This document shows positions 44,631-54,171 of a DNA stretch of 64,000 nucleotides, one piece after another. Under the pieces are notes generated by a model, which was not told the DNA's origin, searched no databases, and saw nothing but the letters and a program-made list of their open reading frames with translations. The stretch comes from Nocardia vinacea. GTDB taxonomy: Bacteria > Actinomycetota > Actinomycetes > Mycobacteriales > Mycobacteriaceae. The stretch covers positions 5,518,001-5,582,000 of the forward strand of contig NZ_CP109149.1 of the NCBI RefSeq assembly GCF_035920345.1, given 5' to 3'. How positions within the stretch are numbered: position 1 is the first letter of the stretch; the number at the start of each line of letters is the position of its first letter. Both the position numbers and the translations under genes were made by a program.

Positions 44631-45710
44631 CTATACGTTGAAACGGAATTCGACTACGTCGCCGTCGGACATGACGTAGTCCTTGCCTTCCATGCGGACC
44701 TTGCCCGCGGCCTTGGCGGCGGCCATGGAGCCGGCGGCGATGAGGTCGTTGTAGGCGACTACTTCGGCCTTGATGAAGCCGCGTTCGAAGTCGGTGTGGA
44801 TTACGCCGGCAGCCTTGGGGGCGGTGTCGCCTTGGTGGATTGTCCAGGCGCGGGCCTCTTTTGGACCTGCGGTGAGGTAGGTCTGCAGGCCAAGGGTGTG
44901 GAAGCCGGTGCGGGCCAGGGCGTGCAGGCCGGGTTCGTTTTGGCCGATCGACTCCAACAACTCCAGGGCGGACTCGTCGTCGAGTTCGAGGAGTTCGGCT
45001 TCGACCTTGGCGTCGAGGAAGACCGAATCCGCCGGTGCGACAGCGGCTTTCAGCTCGGCGACCTTCGCCTCGTCGGTGAGCACCGACTCGTCGGCATTGA
45101 AGACGTAGAGGAAAGGCTTGGTGGTGAGCAGCGAAAGTTCTTTCAGCAGTTCGCCATCCAGTTGGGCGCGGGCGGAGAAGAGGGTTTTGCCGCTGTCGAG
45201 AACTTCCTGTGCGGCCTTGGCCGCGTCGAGCAGCGGCTTGCGGTCCTTCTTGACCTTGGCTTCCTTCTCCAGCCGCGGGATCGCCTTTTCCAGGGTCTGC
45301 ATATCGGCGATGATCAGCTCGGTTTCGATTACCTCGATATCGGCGAGCGGGTCGACGCGTCCGTCGACGTGCACCACATCATCGTCGGCGAAGACTCGCA
45401 CCACCTGGCAGATGGCATCGGCCTCACGGATATTGGCGAGGAACTTGTTGCCGAGCCCGGCGCCCTCGGACGCACCCTTCACGATGCCCGCGATGTCGAC
45501 GAACGACACCACGGCGGGCAGGATGCGCTGGGAGCCGAAGATCTCGGCCAGCTTGTCCAGTCGCGGGTCGGGCAGTGGAACCACCCCGACGTTCGGCTCG
45601 ATGGTCGCGAACGGATAGTTCGCGGCCAGCACGTCGTTCTTGGTCAGCGCATTGAACAACGTCGACTTTCCGACGTTGGGCAGGCCGACGATTCCGAGGG
45701 TGAGACTCAC
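44631..45710 (-). CDS. ychF: Redox-regulated ATPase/GTPase YchF
   Basis: 359 residues. G1 GLPNVGKS (9-16), G3 DIAGI, and the NADES motif at G4 in place of NKxD, which is the reason YchF proteins prefer ATP. A coiled coil in the middle (about 135-165) and a C-terminal TGS domain (TYLTAGPKEARAW through VMSDGDVVEFRFNV). Acts with the ribosome/proteasome and in stress; conserved in all bacteria. Confidence 0.97.
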   Translation of the reverse strand: MSLTLGIVGLPNVGKSTLFNALTKNDVLAANYPFATIEPNVGVVPLPDPRLDKLAEIFGSQRILPAVVSFVDIAGIVKGASEGAGLGNKFLANIREADAICQVVRVFADDDVVHVDGRVDPLADIEVIETELIIADMQTLEKAIPRLEKEAKVKKDRKPLLDAAKAAQEVLDSGKTLFSARAQLDGELLKELSLLTTKPFLYVFNADESVLTDEAKVAELKAAVAPADSVFLDAKVEAELLELDDESALELLESIGQNEPGLHALARTGFHTLGLQTYLTAGPKEARAWTIHQGDTAPKAAGVIHTDFERGFIKAEVVAYNDLIAAGSMAAAKAAGKVRMEGKDYVMSDGDVVEFRFNV

Positions 45711-45818
45711 GAGGAAGAGAGTCTACGCGGCGCACGCGGTCGTCCTGCCCGCAGGCCATTGCCGGTATCGGCTGGCCGCGACGGCGCGGGCACCGAATCG
45801 AGCAGTCCCGGGCGCTCC

Positions 45819-46745
45819 TCAGGGAATCAGGATGACCTTGCCGAGGTTCGAGCGGTTCTCGATGACGGCGTGCGCCTCGGCGGCGTCTTCCAGCGGGAAT
45901 TCCGCGTGAACAACGGGGCGGAGTAGGCCGGAGGCGAAGTATTGCCAGAGCTCTTGGCGCCAGTGTTCGTACAGGTCCGGGGAGTTGCGGGCGATGCGGG
46001 CCAGTTGGAAGCCGATCACCGATTTGGCGCCGACGAGCAGGTCGTAGGCCTGGATGGTGCCGCCGCCGGAGCTGTATGCGACGAGTCGGCCGCCGGGGGC
46101 GAGGGCCCCGATGGCCGGGGTGAGGAGGTCGCCGCCGACGGCGTCGAGGACGTAGTCGACGGGCTCGCCCCAGGATTCCTGGTCGTAGGCGACGATCTCG
46201 TCGGCACCGAGGCCGCGGAGGAAGTCGGCCTTCGCGAGGTCGGAGACCGCCGCAACCACGCGTGCTGCCCCGCGCACCCGCGCCAGCTGCAGGGCAAGGT
46301 GGCCGACACCGCTGGCGGCGGCCGTGATCAGGGCAGACTCGTCCGCCTTGGGATTCGCGGCGTCGAGCGCACCGAGTGCGACCAAACCGCTGCGGACCAG
46401 CGCGACCGCATCGACGGCGGAGGCACCGTCGGGAATCGGCGAGGCCATGGCGGCGGAGAGGAGTGCGTAGTCGGCATAACCGTGGCCGAAGACCAGACCT
46501 GTGACGCGGTAGCCGGGCATACAGCTGGTCACGCCCTCACCGACCGCGACCACCTCGCCCGCAACCTCGCCACCCAATGCGATCGGCTCACGCGGCTCAC
46601 GCACCTTGCGAACCACCGGCAGTGTCACACCAACCGCGTCGACGCGGACCAGCAGTTCCCCGGGGCCCGGCGTCGGCACCTCGGCCGACACCACCTCGAG
46701 TACCTCCGGACCACCGCTGCGCTGGTATTGCACCCGCCGCATCAC
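45819..46745 (-). CDS. Zinc-type/quinone oxidoreductase (MDR superfamily)
   Basis: 308 residues. MDR pattern: LLVRVDAVGVTLPVVRKVRE, GGEVAGEVVAVGEGV, then the NADP-binding AASGVGHLALQLARVRG (AxxGVG) and GGRLVAYSSGGG. No structural-zinc Cys set, so it belongs to the quinone-reductase (QOR) side. Substrate unknown. Two ATG codons at the start (MM). Confidence 0.87.
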   Translation of the reverse strand: MMRRVQYQRSGGPEVLEVVSAEVPTPGPGELLVRVDAVGVTLPVVRKVREPREPIALGGEVAGEVVAVGEGVTSCMPGYRVTGLVFGHGYADYALLSAAMASPIPDGASAVDAVALVRSGLVALGALDAANPKADESALITAAASGVGHLALQLARVRGAARVVAAVSDLAKADFLRGLGADEIVAYDQESWGEPVDYVLDAVGGDLLTPAIGALAPGGRLVAYSSGGGTIQAYDLLVGAKSVIGFQLARIARNSPDLYEHWRQELWQYFASGLLRPVVHAEFPLEDAAEAHAVIENRSNLGKVILIP

Positions 46746-46964
46746 ACCTCCAAAAATCCTTAGGAGCGGTAAAGGTAGCCCGACGCTGCGACAACCCCCA
46801 CCTATTTACCGCGCTGAGTGCGATATCTCACCGCAGCCGTCGTCCGGGTGAGAGCCGCTAGTCCTGCTCGACCTGGCGGCGGATCCGCGGTCGATCCACC
46901 ACCACATCAACGTTGCCGGCCGACTCGCCTTGCGACAGCCGATCGGCGGCGTAGCGTTCCGGGT

Positions 46965-47801
46965 ATGGAGCCGACCACCGAAGTGGTGACGGCACGTCCG
47001 GCACCTGCGCTCGCGGCGTTCATCGATGGGTACCTTGGGTATCGACTGAGCGGGTTCGCGCCCGGGTTGCATCGGGGGCTGCCGTCGCGGCATATGACGT
47101 TCATCGTGTCGATCGGGCCGAGTATCGACGTTGTGGCGCAGACGGATTCGCGGCAGTCGCCGGAGGATTACCGGTGTGTACTGAGTGGGTTGCAGGCCAG
47201 TTCGGCGGTTATCTCGCACAACGGTTATCAGGAGGGGATCGGGATCGAGTTGACGCCGCTCGGGAGCCGGGCCCTGTTCGGGCTGCCCGCGAGTGCGCTG
47301 TGGAACACCTCGGTGGAATGCGCCGAGGTGGCGGGGCCAGTCGGGCGGCAGCTGTGGGAGGAATTGCAGGAGTTGTCGTCCTGGCCGGAGCGGTTCGCCG
47401 CCTGTGATCGGGTATTGACCAGGCTGGCCTGTCATGATCGCCTGGTGACGCCCGAATTGACTTGGGCCTGGCGCACTTTGGTCGAATCCGATGGTGCGGC
47501 GCAGATCGGCCCGCTCGCCGAGGAGATCGGTTGGAGCCGTCAACATCTGGCCCGACGCTTCGGTGCCGAGTTCGGGCTCGGTCCCAAACTCGCCGCTCGG
47601 ATCGCCCGCTTCGAACGCGCCAGGCGGATGATCGGACACACGCCGTCCTATGTGACGATCGCGCAGGTGGCCGCGACCTGTGGATATTACGACCAGGCCC
47701 ACCTCGACCGCGACTTCGCGGAACTCGCCGGTTGCAGCCCGACCGCATGGCTCGCGGAGGAGATTCCATCTGTACAAGACCCGGAGAGGTCCGGCGGGTG
47801 A
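46965..47801 (+). CDS. AraC-family transcriptional regulator
   Basis: 278 residues from ATG 46965. N-terminal sensing region (FIDGYLGYRLSGFAPGLHRG, about 15-35) without a classic cupin motif; C-terminal two-HTH domain (IGPLAEEIGWSRQHLARRF and VTIAQVAATCGYYDQAHLDRDF). Similar to regulators controlling AraC/VOC pairs in actinobacteria. The VOC gene follows 10 bp downstream on the same strand, so one transcript is likely. A frame from 46818 is open but without RBS. Confidence 0.88.
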   Translation: MEPTTEVVTARPAPALAAFIDGYLGYRLSGFAPGLHRGLPSRHMTFIVSIGPSIDVVAQTDSRQSPEDYRCVLSGLQASSAVISHNGYQEGIGIELTPLGSRALFGLPASALWNTSVECAEVAGPVGRQLWEELQELSSWPERFAACDRVLTRLACHDRLVTPELTWAWRTLVESDGAAQIGPLAEEIGWSRQHLARRFGAEFGLGPKLAARIARFERARRMIGHTPSYVTIAQVAATCGYYDQAHLDRDFAELAGCSPTAWLAEEIPSVQDPERSGG

Positions 47802-47811
47802 GGCTGGATCC

Positions 47812-48240
47812 ATGACGACACCAACGGATTCACCGCAGACCACAGCAACTCGCACCGCCGTGTGGCCGTGCCTCAATTTCACCGATGCTCGCGCGGCAGT
47901 GGCCTTCCTGACCAGCACATTCGGCTTCGAGGAGGTTGCGCTCTACGCCAGGGAGGACGATCCGTCGTTCATCGAGCACGGTCAGCTGCGCTGGCCGCTC
48001 GGCGGCGGAATCATGTTCAGTTCCATCGGCAAGGGCGACAACCCGTTCTGTGAGCGCGGGCCGGGCACCGATTCGATCTACCTCGTCTGCGAGGAACCCG
48101 ACGCCCTGCACGACCGCGCGGTCGCGGCGGGCGCGGAGGTGGTGCGCGGCCTACGCGATGAGGACTATGGTTCGCGCGGCTTCACCGTCCGTGACCCGGA
48201 GGGCAACCTTTGGAGCTTCGGCACCTACTGGGGCGAGTAA
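47812..48240 (+). CDS. VOC (glyoxalase/bleomycin-resistance-like) protein
   Basis: 142 residues from ATG 47812. The N-terminal VWPCLNFTDARAAVAFLTSTFGFEEVALY and C-terminal RDPEGNLWSFGTYWG are typical of glyoxalase_6-type VOC domains. The family includes isomerases and antibiotic-binding proteins; without metal ligands all visible (one Glu in DPEGN), the activity is unclear. Overlap with the AraC reading frame upstream is only an out-of-frame extension. Confidence 0.88.
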   Translation: MTTPTDSPQTTATRTAVWPCLNFTDARAAVAFLTSTFGFEEVALYAREDDPSFIEHGQLRWPLGGGIMFSSIGKGDNPFCERGPGTDSIYLVCEEPDALHDRAVAAGAEVVRGLRDEDYGSRGFTVRDPEGNLWSFGTYWGE

Positions 48241-48267
48241 TAACGACGGCCGCCATCAGCGCGGCCG

Positions 48268-49173
48268 TCAACGCCCGCCCAGACCGGATGCCGCGATGCC
48301 CCGCACGAACGCCCGCTGCGCGATCGCGTAGACGACCACCAGCGGCAGCAGAATGACCACCGCCGCGGCCATGAGAATCGGCCATTGCGTATGGTACTGG
48401 CCTTGTAGCCGCACCAAACCCAATGTGGCGGTGGCGATGTCGTTGCGCTGGATCATGATCAGCGGCCACAGGAAGTCGTTCCAGACCGTGATCCAAGTCA
48501 GCACCCCCAGCACCATGAGCCCAGGACGGGTGTGCGGCAACAAGACTCGCCAGAACACCTGCCAGGTGGTGCACCCGTCGATGATCGCCGCTTCCTCGAG
48601 TTCGGCGGGCAAGGTTCGGAAGAACTGGCGCATCAGATAGGTGCCGAATGCGCTGCCGAACAGACCAGGAACGATCATCGCCCACGGTGTATCCACCCAG
48701 CCGAAGGCGCGCATGATCAGAAATTGCGGAATCACGGTAACTGTCAACGGCACCATCAGCGTGCCGAGGTAGGCGAGGAAAAGTACGTCCCGCCCGCGAA
48801 AACGCAAGCGCGCGAACGCATATCCGGCCAGCGAGCAGAAAAAGACCTGCCCCGCCGTGACACATAACGCATAGAACGCGGTGTTGAGCAACATCCGCCC
48901 AAGCGGCAGCAGGTCGAAGACCTTCCCATAGTTGGACCACTGCGGACGCGCGGGAACCAGTGACGGCTCGGTGATCTCGCCATCGCGCTTCAACGAACCC
49001 GACAACGCCCACAGAATCGGAAACAGCGCACACCAGGCGACACCGACGAGCGCCACATAGATCAGGACGCCACGCACCGTCCGGCGCAGAATGGCCCGCT
49101 CCACCCGACCGGTACTGCGTGCCCGCACACCGATCCGCACCGGAAGCGACCGAACCGCCTCGTACGCATTCAC
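48268..49173 (-). CDS. Sugar ABC permease, MalG-type
   Basis: 301 residues, GTG start overlapping the stop of the preceding permease (GTGA). Six helices and the EAA loop EEAAIIDGCTTWQVFWRVLLPHTRPG. Last gene of the import operon; ends 27 bp from the VOC gene, which is convergent. The open frame upstream of the chosen start is a GC-rich shadow. Confidence 0.9.
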   Translation of the reverse strand: MNAYEAVRSLPVRIGVRARSTGRVERAILRRTVRGVLIYVALVGVAWCALFPILWALSGSLKRDGEITEPSLVPARPQWSNYGKVFDLLPLGRMLLNTAFYALCVTAGQVFFCSLAGYAFARLRFRGRDVLFLAYLGTLMVPLTVTVIPQFLIMRAFGWVDTPWAMIVPGLFGSAFGTYLMRQFFRTLPAELEEAAIIDGCTTWQVFWRVLLPHTRPGLMVLGVLTWITVWNDFLWPLIMIQRNDIATATLGLVRLQGQYHTQWPILMAAAVVILLPLVVVYAIAQRAFVRGIAASGLGGR

Positions 49174-50096
49174 GACTCCACCTCCGACCGGCGCGCGAAC
49201 CACAGCTGTAAGAGCGTCAGCACCAGCAGGATCGCGAAGATCACCCAGGCCAGCGCCGCCGCATAGCCGACCTCGTAGAACCCGAAGGCATTCTGGAACA
49301 ACATGATTCCGAGCAGATAGGTTCCGGTCTCCGGTCCGCCATTGCCGCCGGTCAAGGCATAGGCCTGATCGAAGGCCTGCACCGAATTGATGATGGTGAT
49401 GACGAAGACGAACGACAGCGGCCCGCGAATCAACGGCAGCGTCACCGACCAGAAGCGCCGCAGCGCCCCCGCACCATCGATGCGCGCCGCCTCGTACAGC
49501 GTCTCCGGTACCCCCTGCATCGCTGCCAGCAGGATGACCGTCGCGAAAGGCACGCTCTTCCATACGGTCACAATGCTCAGCGAGACCAGCGCCCAGTCCG
49601 GGTCGGTCAGCCACGGCATCGGATCGATGCCGACCCAGCCGAGCATGATGTTGAGCAGCCCGTCATCGGTGGTGAAGATGAAGCGCCACACCACCGCCAT
49701 GGCCACGGTCGAAGCGACCAGCGGCAGGAACGCGATGGTTCGAAAGATGCCGATACCAGCCAGCTTTCGATTGAGGACGGCCGCAACGGCGAGGCCGATC
49801 ACCACCGTCGGCACCAGCGTCAATACGGTAAACACGGCAGTATTGCGTAATGCGATGAGGAACAACGGATCCGACACGAACAGCCGTCGATAGTTCGATA
49901 CCCCCACGAACCGTGGCGCACTGAACAAGTCCCACGAGTGCAGACTCAGATACAACGAAACCCCGAGCGGAAACAGCAAGAACACCAGCACCGCCGCCAG
50001 ATTCGGTGCCACGAAGACCCAGCCCGCCCGCTCGCGCCGCCGCGCAAGCCGCCCTTGCTCGTGTGGCGCACGCATCCGGCTACCGATCAGTTTCAT
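49170..50096 (-). CDS. Sugar ABC permease, MalF-type
   Basis: 308 residues with six helices after a polar N-terminus (RMRAPHEQGRLARRRERAGW). EAA loop YEAARIDGAGALRRFWSVTLPLIRGPL. ATG overlaps the binding-protein stop (ATGA). Confidence 0.9.
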   Translation of the reverse strand: MKLIGSRMRAPHEQGRLARRRERAGWVFVAPNLAAVLVFLLFPLGVSLYLSLHSWDLFSAPRFVGVSNYRRLFVSDPLFLIALRNTAVFTVLTLVPTVVIGLAVAAVLNRKLAGIGIFRTIAFLPLVASTVAMAVVWRFIFTTDDGLLNIMLGWVGIDPMPWLTDPDWALVSLSIVTVWKSVPFATVILLAAMQGVPETLYEAARIDGAGALRRFWSVTLPLIRGPLSFVFVITIINSVQAFDQAYALTGGNGGPETGTYLLGIMLFQNAFGFYEVGYAAALAWVIFAILLVLTLLQLWFARRSEVES

Positions 50097-51385
50097 GAGG
50101 ATTCCAGAAGAGTATTGATATCGGCTGTCAGGGATGCGCTCATGGATTCAGCGGTTGCGGCACCGCGTAGCACCCGATTGCCACCGCGCTCGAGCAGCGC
50201 GGAAACCTTGCCCCACACCGGAGTAACCGGCAGCGCTCGCGAATTCTCCGGTCCCTCCGTGAACACCTGGAGGTTGCGTATCTCGCGATGCGCGTCCGCG
50301 AATCCGGCCGCGCCCATTGCGGATTTCAGCACCGGCACGAACAGTCCGGAGGCGGCGATAATGGCCTGCCCAACCGGCCCGGTCGCGAATTTTACGAATT
50401 CCCATGCTTGTTCGATGCGCGGACTATCCGCGGCAATCGACAACCCGGTGCTGCCCACATCGGTAATTGCCCCCGGGCCGCCATGCGGGCCGACCGGCAA
50501 CACCGTGACATCGATGGGCAGATCATCCTGTCCGGCGAACTCGGAATACAGCCAATGCCCACCCATCGCCATAGCCGCCCGCCCACGGCGGAACAGGTCG
50601 GGCGCCGAAATCGACTGCTGGTCGGCAACTTTCGGCGCAACCCGGTGGCGAACCGCGAGATCAGCATAGAACTGGAATCCCTCGGCGAAGCGCGGATCAC
50701 CGAGATTGGTCCTGATCGGATCCACCGACGGCGAGAACCACTCCGCCCCATTGTTCATACCGAAACACGCGGCCGAGAAATACGGCACCCAGGCGTCGGC
50801 AAAGCCCCACTGCTGGTTCCGCCCTGATGACTCATGCCGCGTGAGTGCCCCTGCGGCATCGAGGAATTCGGCGAAGGACCAGGCATTCCGCCACCGGGTA
50901 GGCGCGGTCACCCCGGCTTCGGCGAACAGCTCCCGGTTGTAGTAGAGAAACACCCCCGACCACTGTTCCGGCAGCGCATACTGCCCACCGCCGTAGGTGA
51001 AGGTGTCGTAGAGCGCCGGATAGCTGTCGGCACGCAGTGCGGCAGCGTATTCGGGCTCCCGATCGAGCAGCGTGCGCAGATCCAGCAGCACGCCACGTTC
51101 GGCGAGTCCGGCATAAAGCAACTCCCACGCCATCATGACGTCGGGACATTTGCCGCCCGCACAGTAGGTCAGCATCTGCTGCAGCGGATCCGGCCCGGAC
51201 ATGATGGTGCGAATCCGGATCTCCGGATGCCGCCGCTGGAACTCGTCGATGATCTTCAGCCGGACCCGTGCCTCTTCCGGCCTGGCCTGAAAGAAGAAGG
51301 TCAGCGCGTCGTCATCGGATCCGCAGCCGGTGGCGGCGAGCAGCGGCGCGGCCAGCACCGAGCCGAGCAGCGTGCGCCTGCGCAA
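50093..51385 (-). CDS. Sugar-binding lipoprotein of ABC importer (family 1)
   Basis: About 430 residues from TTG 51385, which follows a strong ggagga 8 nt upstream. Signal RRRTLLGSVLAAPLLAATGC with lipobox Cys; the mature domain is a typical extracellular family-1 solute-binding protein (LTFFFQARPEEARVRLKIID, CPDVMMAWELLYAG, WSGVFLYYNRELFAEAG, AMAMGGHWLYSEF). The operon has binding protein, MalF and MalG but no ATPase, as in Das- or Usp-type importers that borrow a shared ATPase (MsiK/SugC). Sugar not identifiable. Confidence 0.88.
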   Translation of the reverse strand: MRRRTLLGSVLAAPLLAATGCGSDDDALTFFFQARPEEARVRLKIIDEFQRRHPEIRIRTIMSGPDPLQQMLTYCAGGKCPDVMMAWELLYAGLAERGVLLDLRTLLDREPEYAAALRADSYPALYDTFTYGGGQYALPEQWSGVFLYYNRELFAEAGVTAPTRWRNAWSFAEFLDAAGALTRHESSGRNQQWGFADAWVPYFSAACFGMNNGAEWFSPSVDPIRTNLGDPRFAEGFQFYADLAVRHRVAPKVADQQSISAPDLFRRGRAAMAMGGHWLYSEFAGQDDLPIDVTVLPVGPHGGPGAITDVGSTGLSIAADSPRIEQAWEFVKFATGPVGQAIIAASGLFVPVLKSAMGAAGFADAHREIRNLQVFTEGPENSRALPVTPVWGKVSALLERGGNRVLRGAATAESMSASLTADINTLLESS

Positions 51386-51589
51386 CGAGGCCCTCCTCCA
51401 GGCGGGTGTGGAGCTTGGCGGAATCGCATGGCAGCATACGTTCGGCAACACCGACGTGATGGCCGACACACGAACAAAACTTAACGTTGTCCAAAGCCGA
51501 TCGGAAACAAGCCCGGTCGACATCACCAATCGGATACGTTGTCAGATGTTTGAGCAGGGATCCTGCGCGTTTTTCAGGAGAGTAAGCGG

Positions 51590-53902
51590 ATGGCGACAAT
51601 CGAATATTTGCGGACGGATCCCGATCTGCCGCCCGTCGGGGTGGTCGATCACTCCCCGATCACGCCACGGAAGAAGGCGATCTTCGGAGCGATCGCGGTC
51701 GTCGGAGCGATAGCCTGGGCCATCCTCGCCATCTCCCGCGGTGAGAACGTGAACGCGGTGTGGATCGTGATCGCGGCGGTCTGTACCTATGTGACCGCCT
51801 ACCAGTTCTACGCCAGGCTGATCGAATACCGGATCACCAAGCCGCGCGACGATGTGGCCACGCCCGCCGAGGAATTGGAGAACGGCAAGGACTACATGCC
51901 GATGGACCGGCGGGTGCTCTTCGGGCACCACTTCGCCGCCATCGCGGGCGCCGGTCCACTGGTCGGACCGGTGCTGGCCGCGCAGATGGGTTATCTGCCG
52001 GGCACGATCTGGATCATCGTCGGCGTCGTCCTCGCCGGCGCGGTGCAGGACTACCTGGTGCTGTGGGCCTCGTCGAAGCGCCGTGGTCGCAGCCTCGGGC
52101 AGATGGCCCGCGACGAACTCGGACCGATCGGCGGTGTCGCCGCGATCGTTGCCGTGCTGGTGATCATGATGATCCTGCTCGCGGTGCTCGGCATCGTGGT
52201 CGTGCAGGCGCTGGCGGCGGTCAAGGGGCCGGACGGCGCGCTGCACGGCGGCAGCCCGTGGGGTGTGTTCTCCATCGGCATGACCATCCCGATCGCCCTG
52301 TTCATGGGTCTGTACCTGCGCTTCGTGCGGCCGGGCCGGGTCGGCGAGGTATCGGTCATCGGCTTCGCACTGCTGCTGTTCGTGATCATCTCCGGCCGTT
52401 GGGTTTCCGAATCCGGTTGGGGCCGTGACCTGTTCACGCTGTCCGGCACCACTATCGCCTGGCTGCTGATCGTCTACGGTTTCATCGCCTCGGTACTGCC
52501 GGTGTGGTTGCTGCTCGCACCGCGCGATTACCTGTCGACGTTCATGAAGATCGGCACCATCGGTTTGCTCGCGCTCGGCATCGTGTTCACCATGCCGGTG
52601 CTGAAGGCGCCCGCAGTATCGCAGTTCGCGCACAACAGCAACGGTCCGTCCTTCGCAGGCAGCCTGTTCCCGTTCCTGTTCATCACCATCGCATGTGGTG
52701 CGCTGTCCGGATTCCACGCCTTGGTCTCCTCCGGCACCACGCCCAAACTGCTGGAGAAGCAGTCGCATGCGCGGATGATCGGCTACGGCGGCATGTTGAT
52801 GGAGTCGTTCGTCGCGATCATGGCGATGATCACCGCGAGCATCATCGACCAGCACCTGTACTTCGCCATGAACGCGGGCGCGGGTCTCACCGGCGGTACC
52901 GCCGAGAAGGCCGCCGCATACACTAATTCCCTTGGTCTGAGCGGTGATCCGATCACCGCGGGTGAGTTGACCCAGACCGCCAAGGATGTCGGCGAGACCA
53001 GCGTCATCTCGCGCACCGGTGGCGCGCCGACGCTGGCGATCGGCATGTCCCAGGTGATGTCCGGATTCCTCGGCGGCTCCGGGTTGAAGGCGTTCTGGTA
53101 CCACTTCGCGATCATGTTCGAGGCGCTGTTCATCCTCACCACCATCGACGCCGGTACCCGCGTCGCGCGCTTCATGCTCTCGGATTCGCTCGGTAATCTG
53201 GGTGGTCCGGCGAAGAAGTTCAAGGATCCGTCGTGGCGGCCCGGTGCGTGGCTGTGCTCGGCCATTGTGGTCGCGGCCTGGGGTTCGGTGCTGCTGATGG
53301 GTGTCACCGATCCGCTCGGCGGCATCTATACGCTCTACCCGCTGTTCGGCATCTCCAACCAGTTGCTGGCCGCGATCGCGCTCACCGTCGTGCTGACCAT
53401 TCTGATCAAGAAGGGTCTGGTGAAGTGGGCGTGGATTCCCGCGCTGCCGCTGATCTGGGATCTGACCGTGACTATGACCGCGTCCTGGCAGAAGATCTTC
53501 TCCGCCGATCCGAAGCTCGGCTACTGGAAGCAGCACGGTAACTACAGTGCCGCCCGCGATGCCGGAAAGTTGTTGGCGCCCGCCAAGAATGCCGACGATA
53601 TGGACAAGATCGTGCGCAACACGTTCATCCAGGGCACGTTGTCGATCATCTTCGCGGTGTTGGTGCTGGTCGTCGCGGTGGTCGGTGTGGTGGTCTGCTT
53701 CCGTGCCTGGCGGGCGGGCGGTGGACCGAGCAGTGAAACGCCGGACGAACCGTCGAAGATCTTCGCACCGCGCGGCTTCATCGCCACCGCGGAAGAGAAG
53801 GCGGTGCAGCAGGAGTGGGATGCCCTGATCGAATCGGGGCAGGTCCGGGCACCTGGCGCCGCACATGCCAGGGGCGCGACAGCGGATACCGTGGAACATT
53901 GA
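51590..53902 (+). CDS. cstA: Carbon starvation protein CstA (pyruvate/peptide transporter)
   Basis: 770 residues, about 18 helices. Hallmarks: YARLIEYRITKPRDDVATPA, LFGHHFAAIAGAGPLVGPVLAAQMGY, QDYLVLWASSKRRGRSLGQM. CstA-type proteins take up pyruvate or peptides during starvation. RBS caggagag precedes ATG 51590. Followed by a YbdD-like gene, its usual partner, with TTGA overlap. Confidence 0.96.
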   Translation: MATIEYLRTDPDLPPVGVVDHSPITPRKKAIFGAIAVVGAIAWAILAISRGENVNAVWIVIAAVCTYVTAYQFYARLIEYRITKPRDDVATPAEELENGKDYMPMDRRVLFGHHFAAIAGAGPLVGPVLAAQMGYLPGTIWIIVGVVLAGAVQDYLVLWASSKRRGRSLGQMARDELGPIGGVAAIVAVLVIMMILLAVLGIVVVQALAAVKGPDGALHGGSPWGVFSIGMTIPIALFMGLYLRFVRPGRVGEVSVIGFALLLFVIISGRWVSESGWGRDLFTLSGTTIAWLLIVYGFIASVLPVWLLLAPRDYLSTFMKIGTIGLLALGIVFTMPVLKAPAVSQFAHNSNGPSFAGSLFPFLFITIACGALSGFHALVSSGTTPKLLEKQSHARMIGYGGMLMESFVAIMAMITASIIDQHLYFAMNAGAGLTGGTAEKAAAYTNSLGLSGDPITAGELTQTAKDVGETSVISRTGGAPTLAIGMSQVMSGFLGGSGLKAFWYHFAIMFEALFILTTIDAGTRVARFMLSDSLGNLGGPAKKFKDPSWRPGAWLCSAIVVAAWGSVLLMGVTDPLGGIYTLYPLFGISNQLLAAIALTVVLTILIKKGLVKWAWIPALPLIWDLTVTMTASWQKIFSADPKLGYWKQHGNYSAARDAGKLLAPAKNADDMDKIVRNTFIQGTLSIIFAVLVLVVAVVGVVVCFRAWRAGGGPSSETPDEPSKIFAPRGFIATAEEKAVQQEWDALIESGQVRAPGAAHARGATADTVEH

Positions 53903-54162
53903 CCGCAGCAGCGCAGCCGAATGACGGCCGGTCACCTCGACCGGCCGTCATGCGGCGTCTGCGGGTGGCCGGAAGTGCCTGTGCGGCAAGGGTTCGCGCA
54001 TTCGGTTCATGGTTCAACGCGGTGCTCGGCGGTCAGGATTACCAGCGCTATGTGGACCATCTGCAGCGCAATCACCCCGGTTGCGAGATTCCGTCGGAGC
54101 GCGAGTATTGGCGACGTCGGCACGCGGATGCGGATACCAATCCGCAGAATCGTTGCTGCTGA
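53899..54162 (+). CDS. YbdD/YjiX-family protein (DUF466)
   Basis: Small partner of CstA-type transporters. The core GGQDYQRYVDHLQRNHPGCEIPSEREYWRRR and final NPQNRCC match YbdD. Two starts are possible: TTG 53899, overlapping the cstA stop (TTGA), giving 87 residues, or ATG 53950, giving 70 and directly behind a hairpin. I favour TTG because of coupling, but family length (about 65-75) is closer to the ATG form. Confidence 0.85.
   Translation: MTAAAQPNDGRSPRPAVMRRLRVAGSACAARVRAFGSWFNAVLGGQDYQRYVDHLQRNHPGCEIPSEREYWRRRHADADTNPQNRCC
53923..53949 (+). promoter_or_regulatory. Stable hairpin between cstA stop and ybdD ATG
   Basis: gacggccggtc-acctc-gaccggccgtc: a perfect 11-bp stem with a 5-nt loop, ending directly before ATG 53950. 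It could hide or replace ribosome loading, or pause transcription; no T-run. Confidence 0.7.
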
Positions 54163-54171
54163 ACGATCCGA

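Noticed and set aside
51542..53935. Long open frame opposite cstA (797 codons)
   Set aside because: Composition is His/Arg/Asp/Gln-rich noise typical of a shadow frame; cstA is clear.
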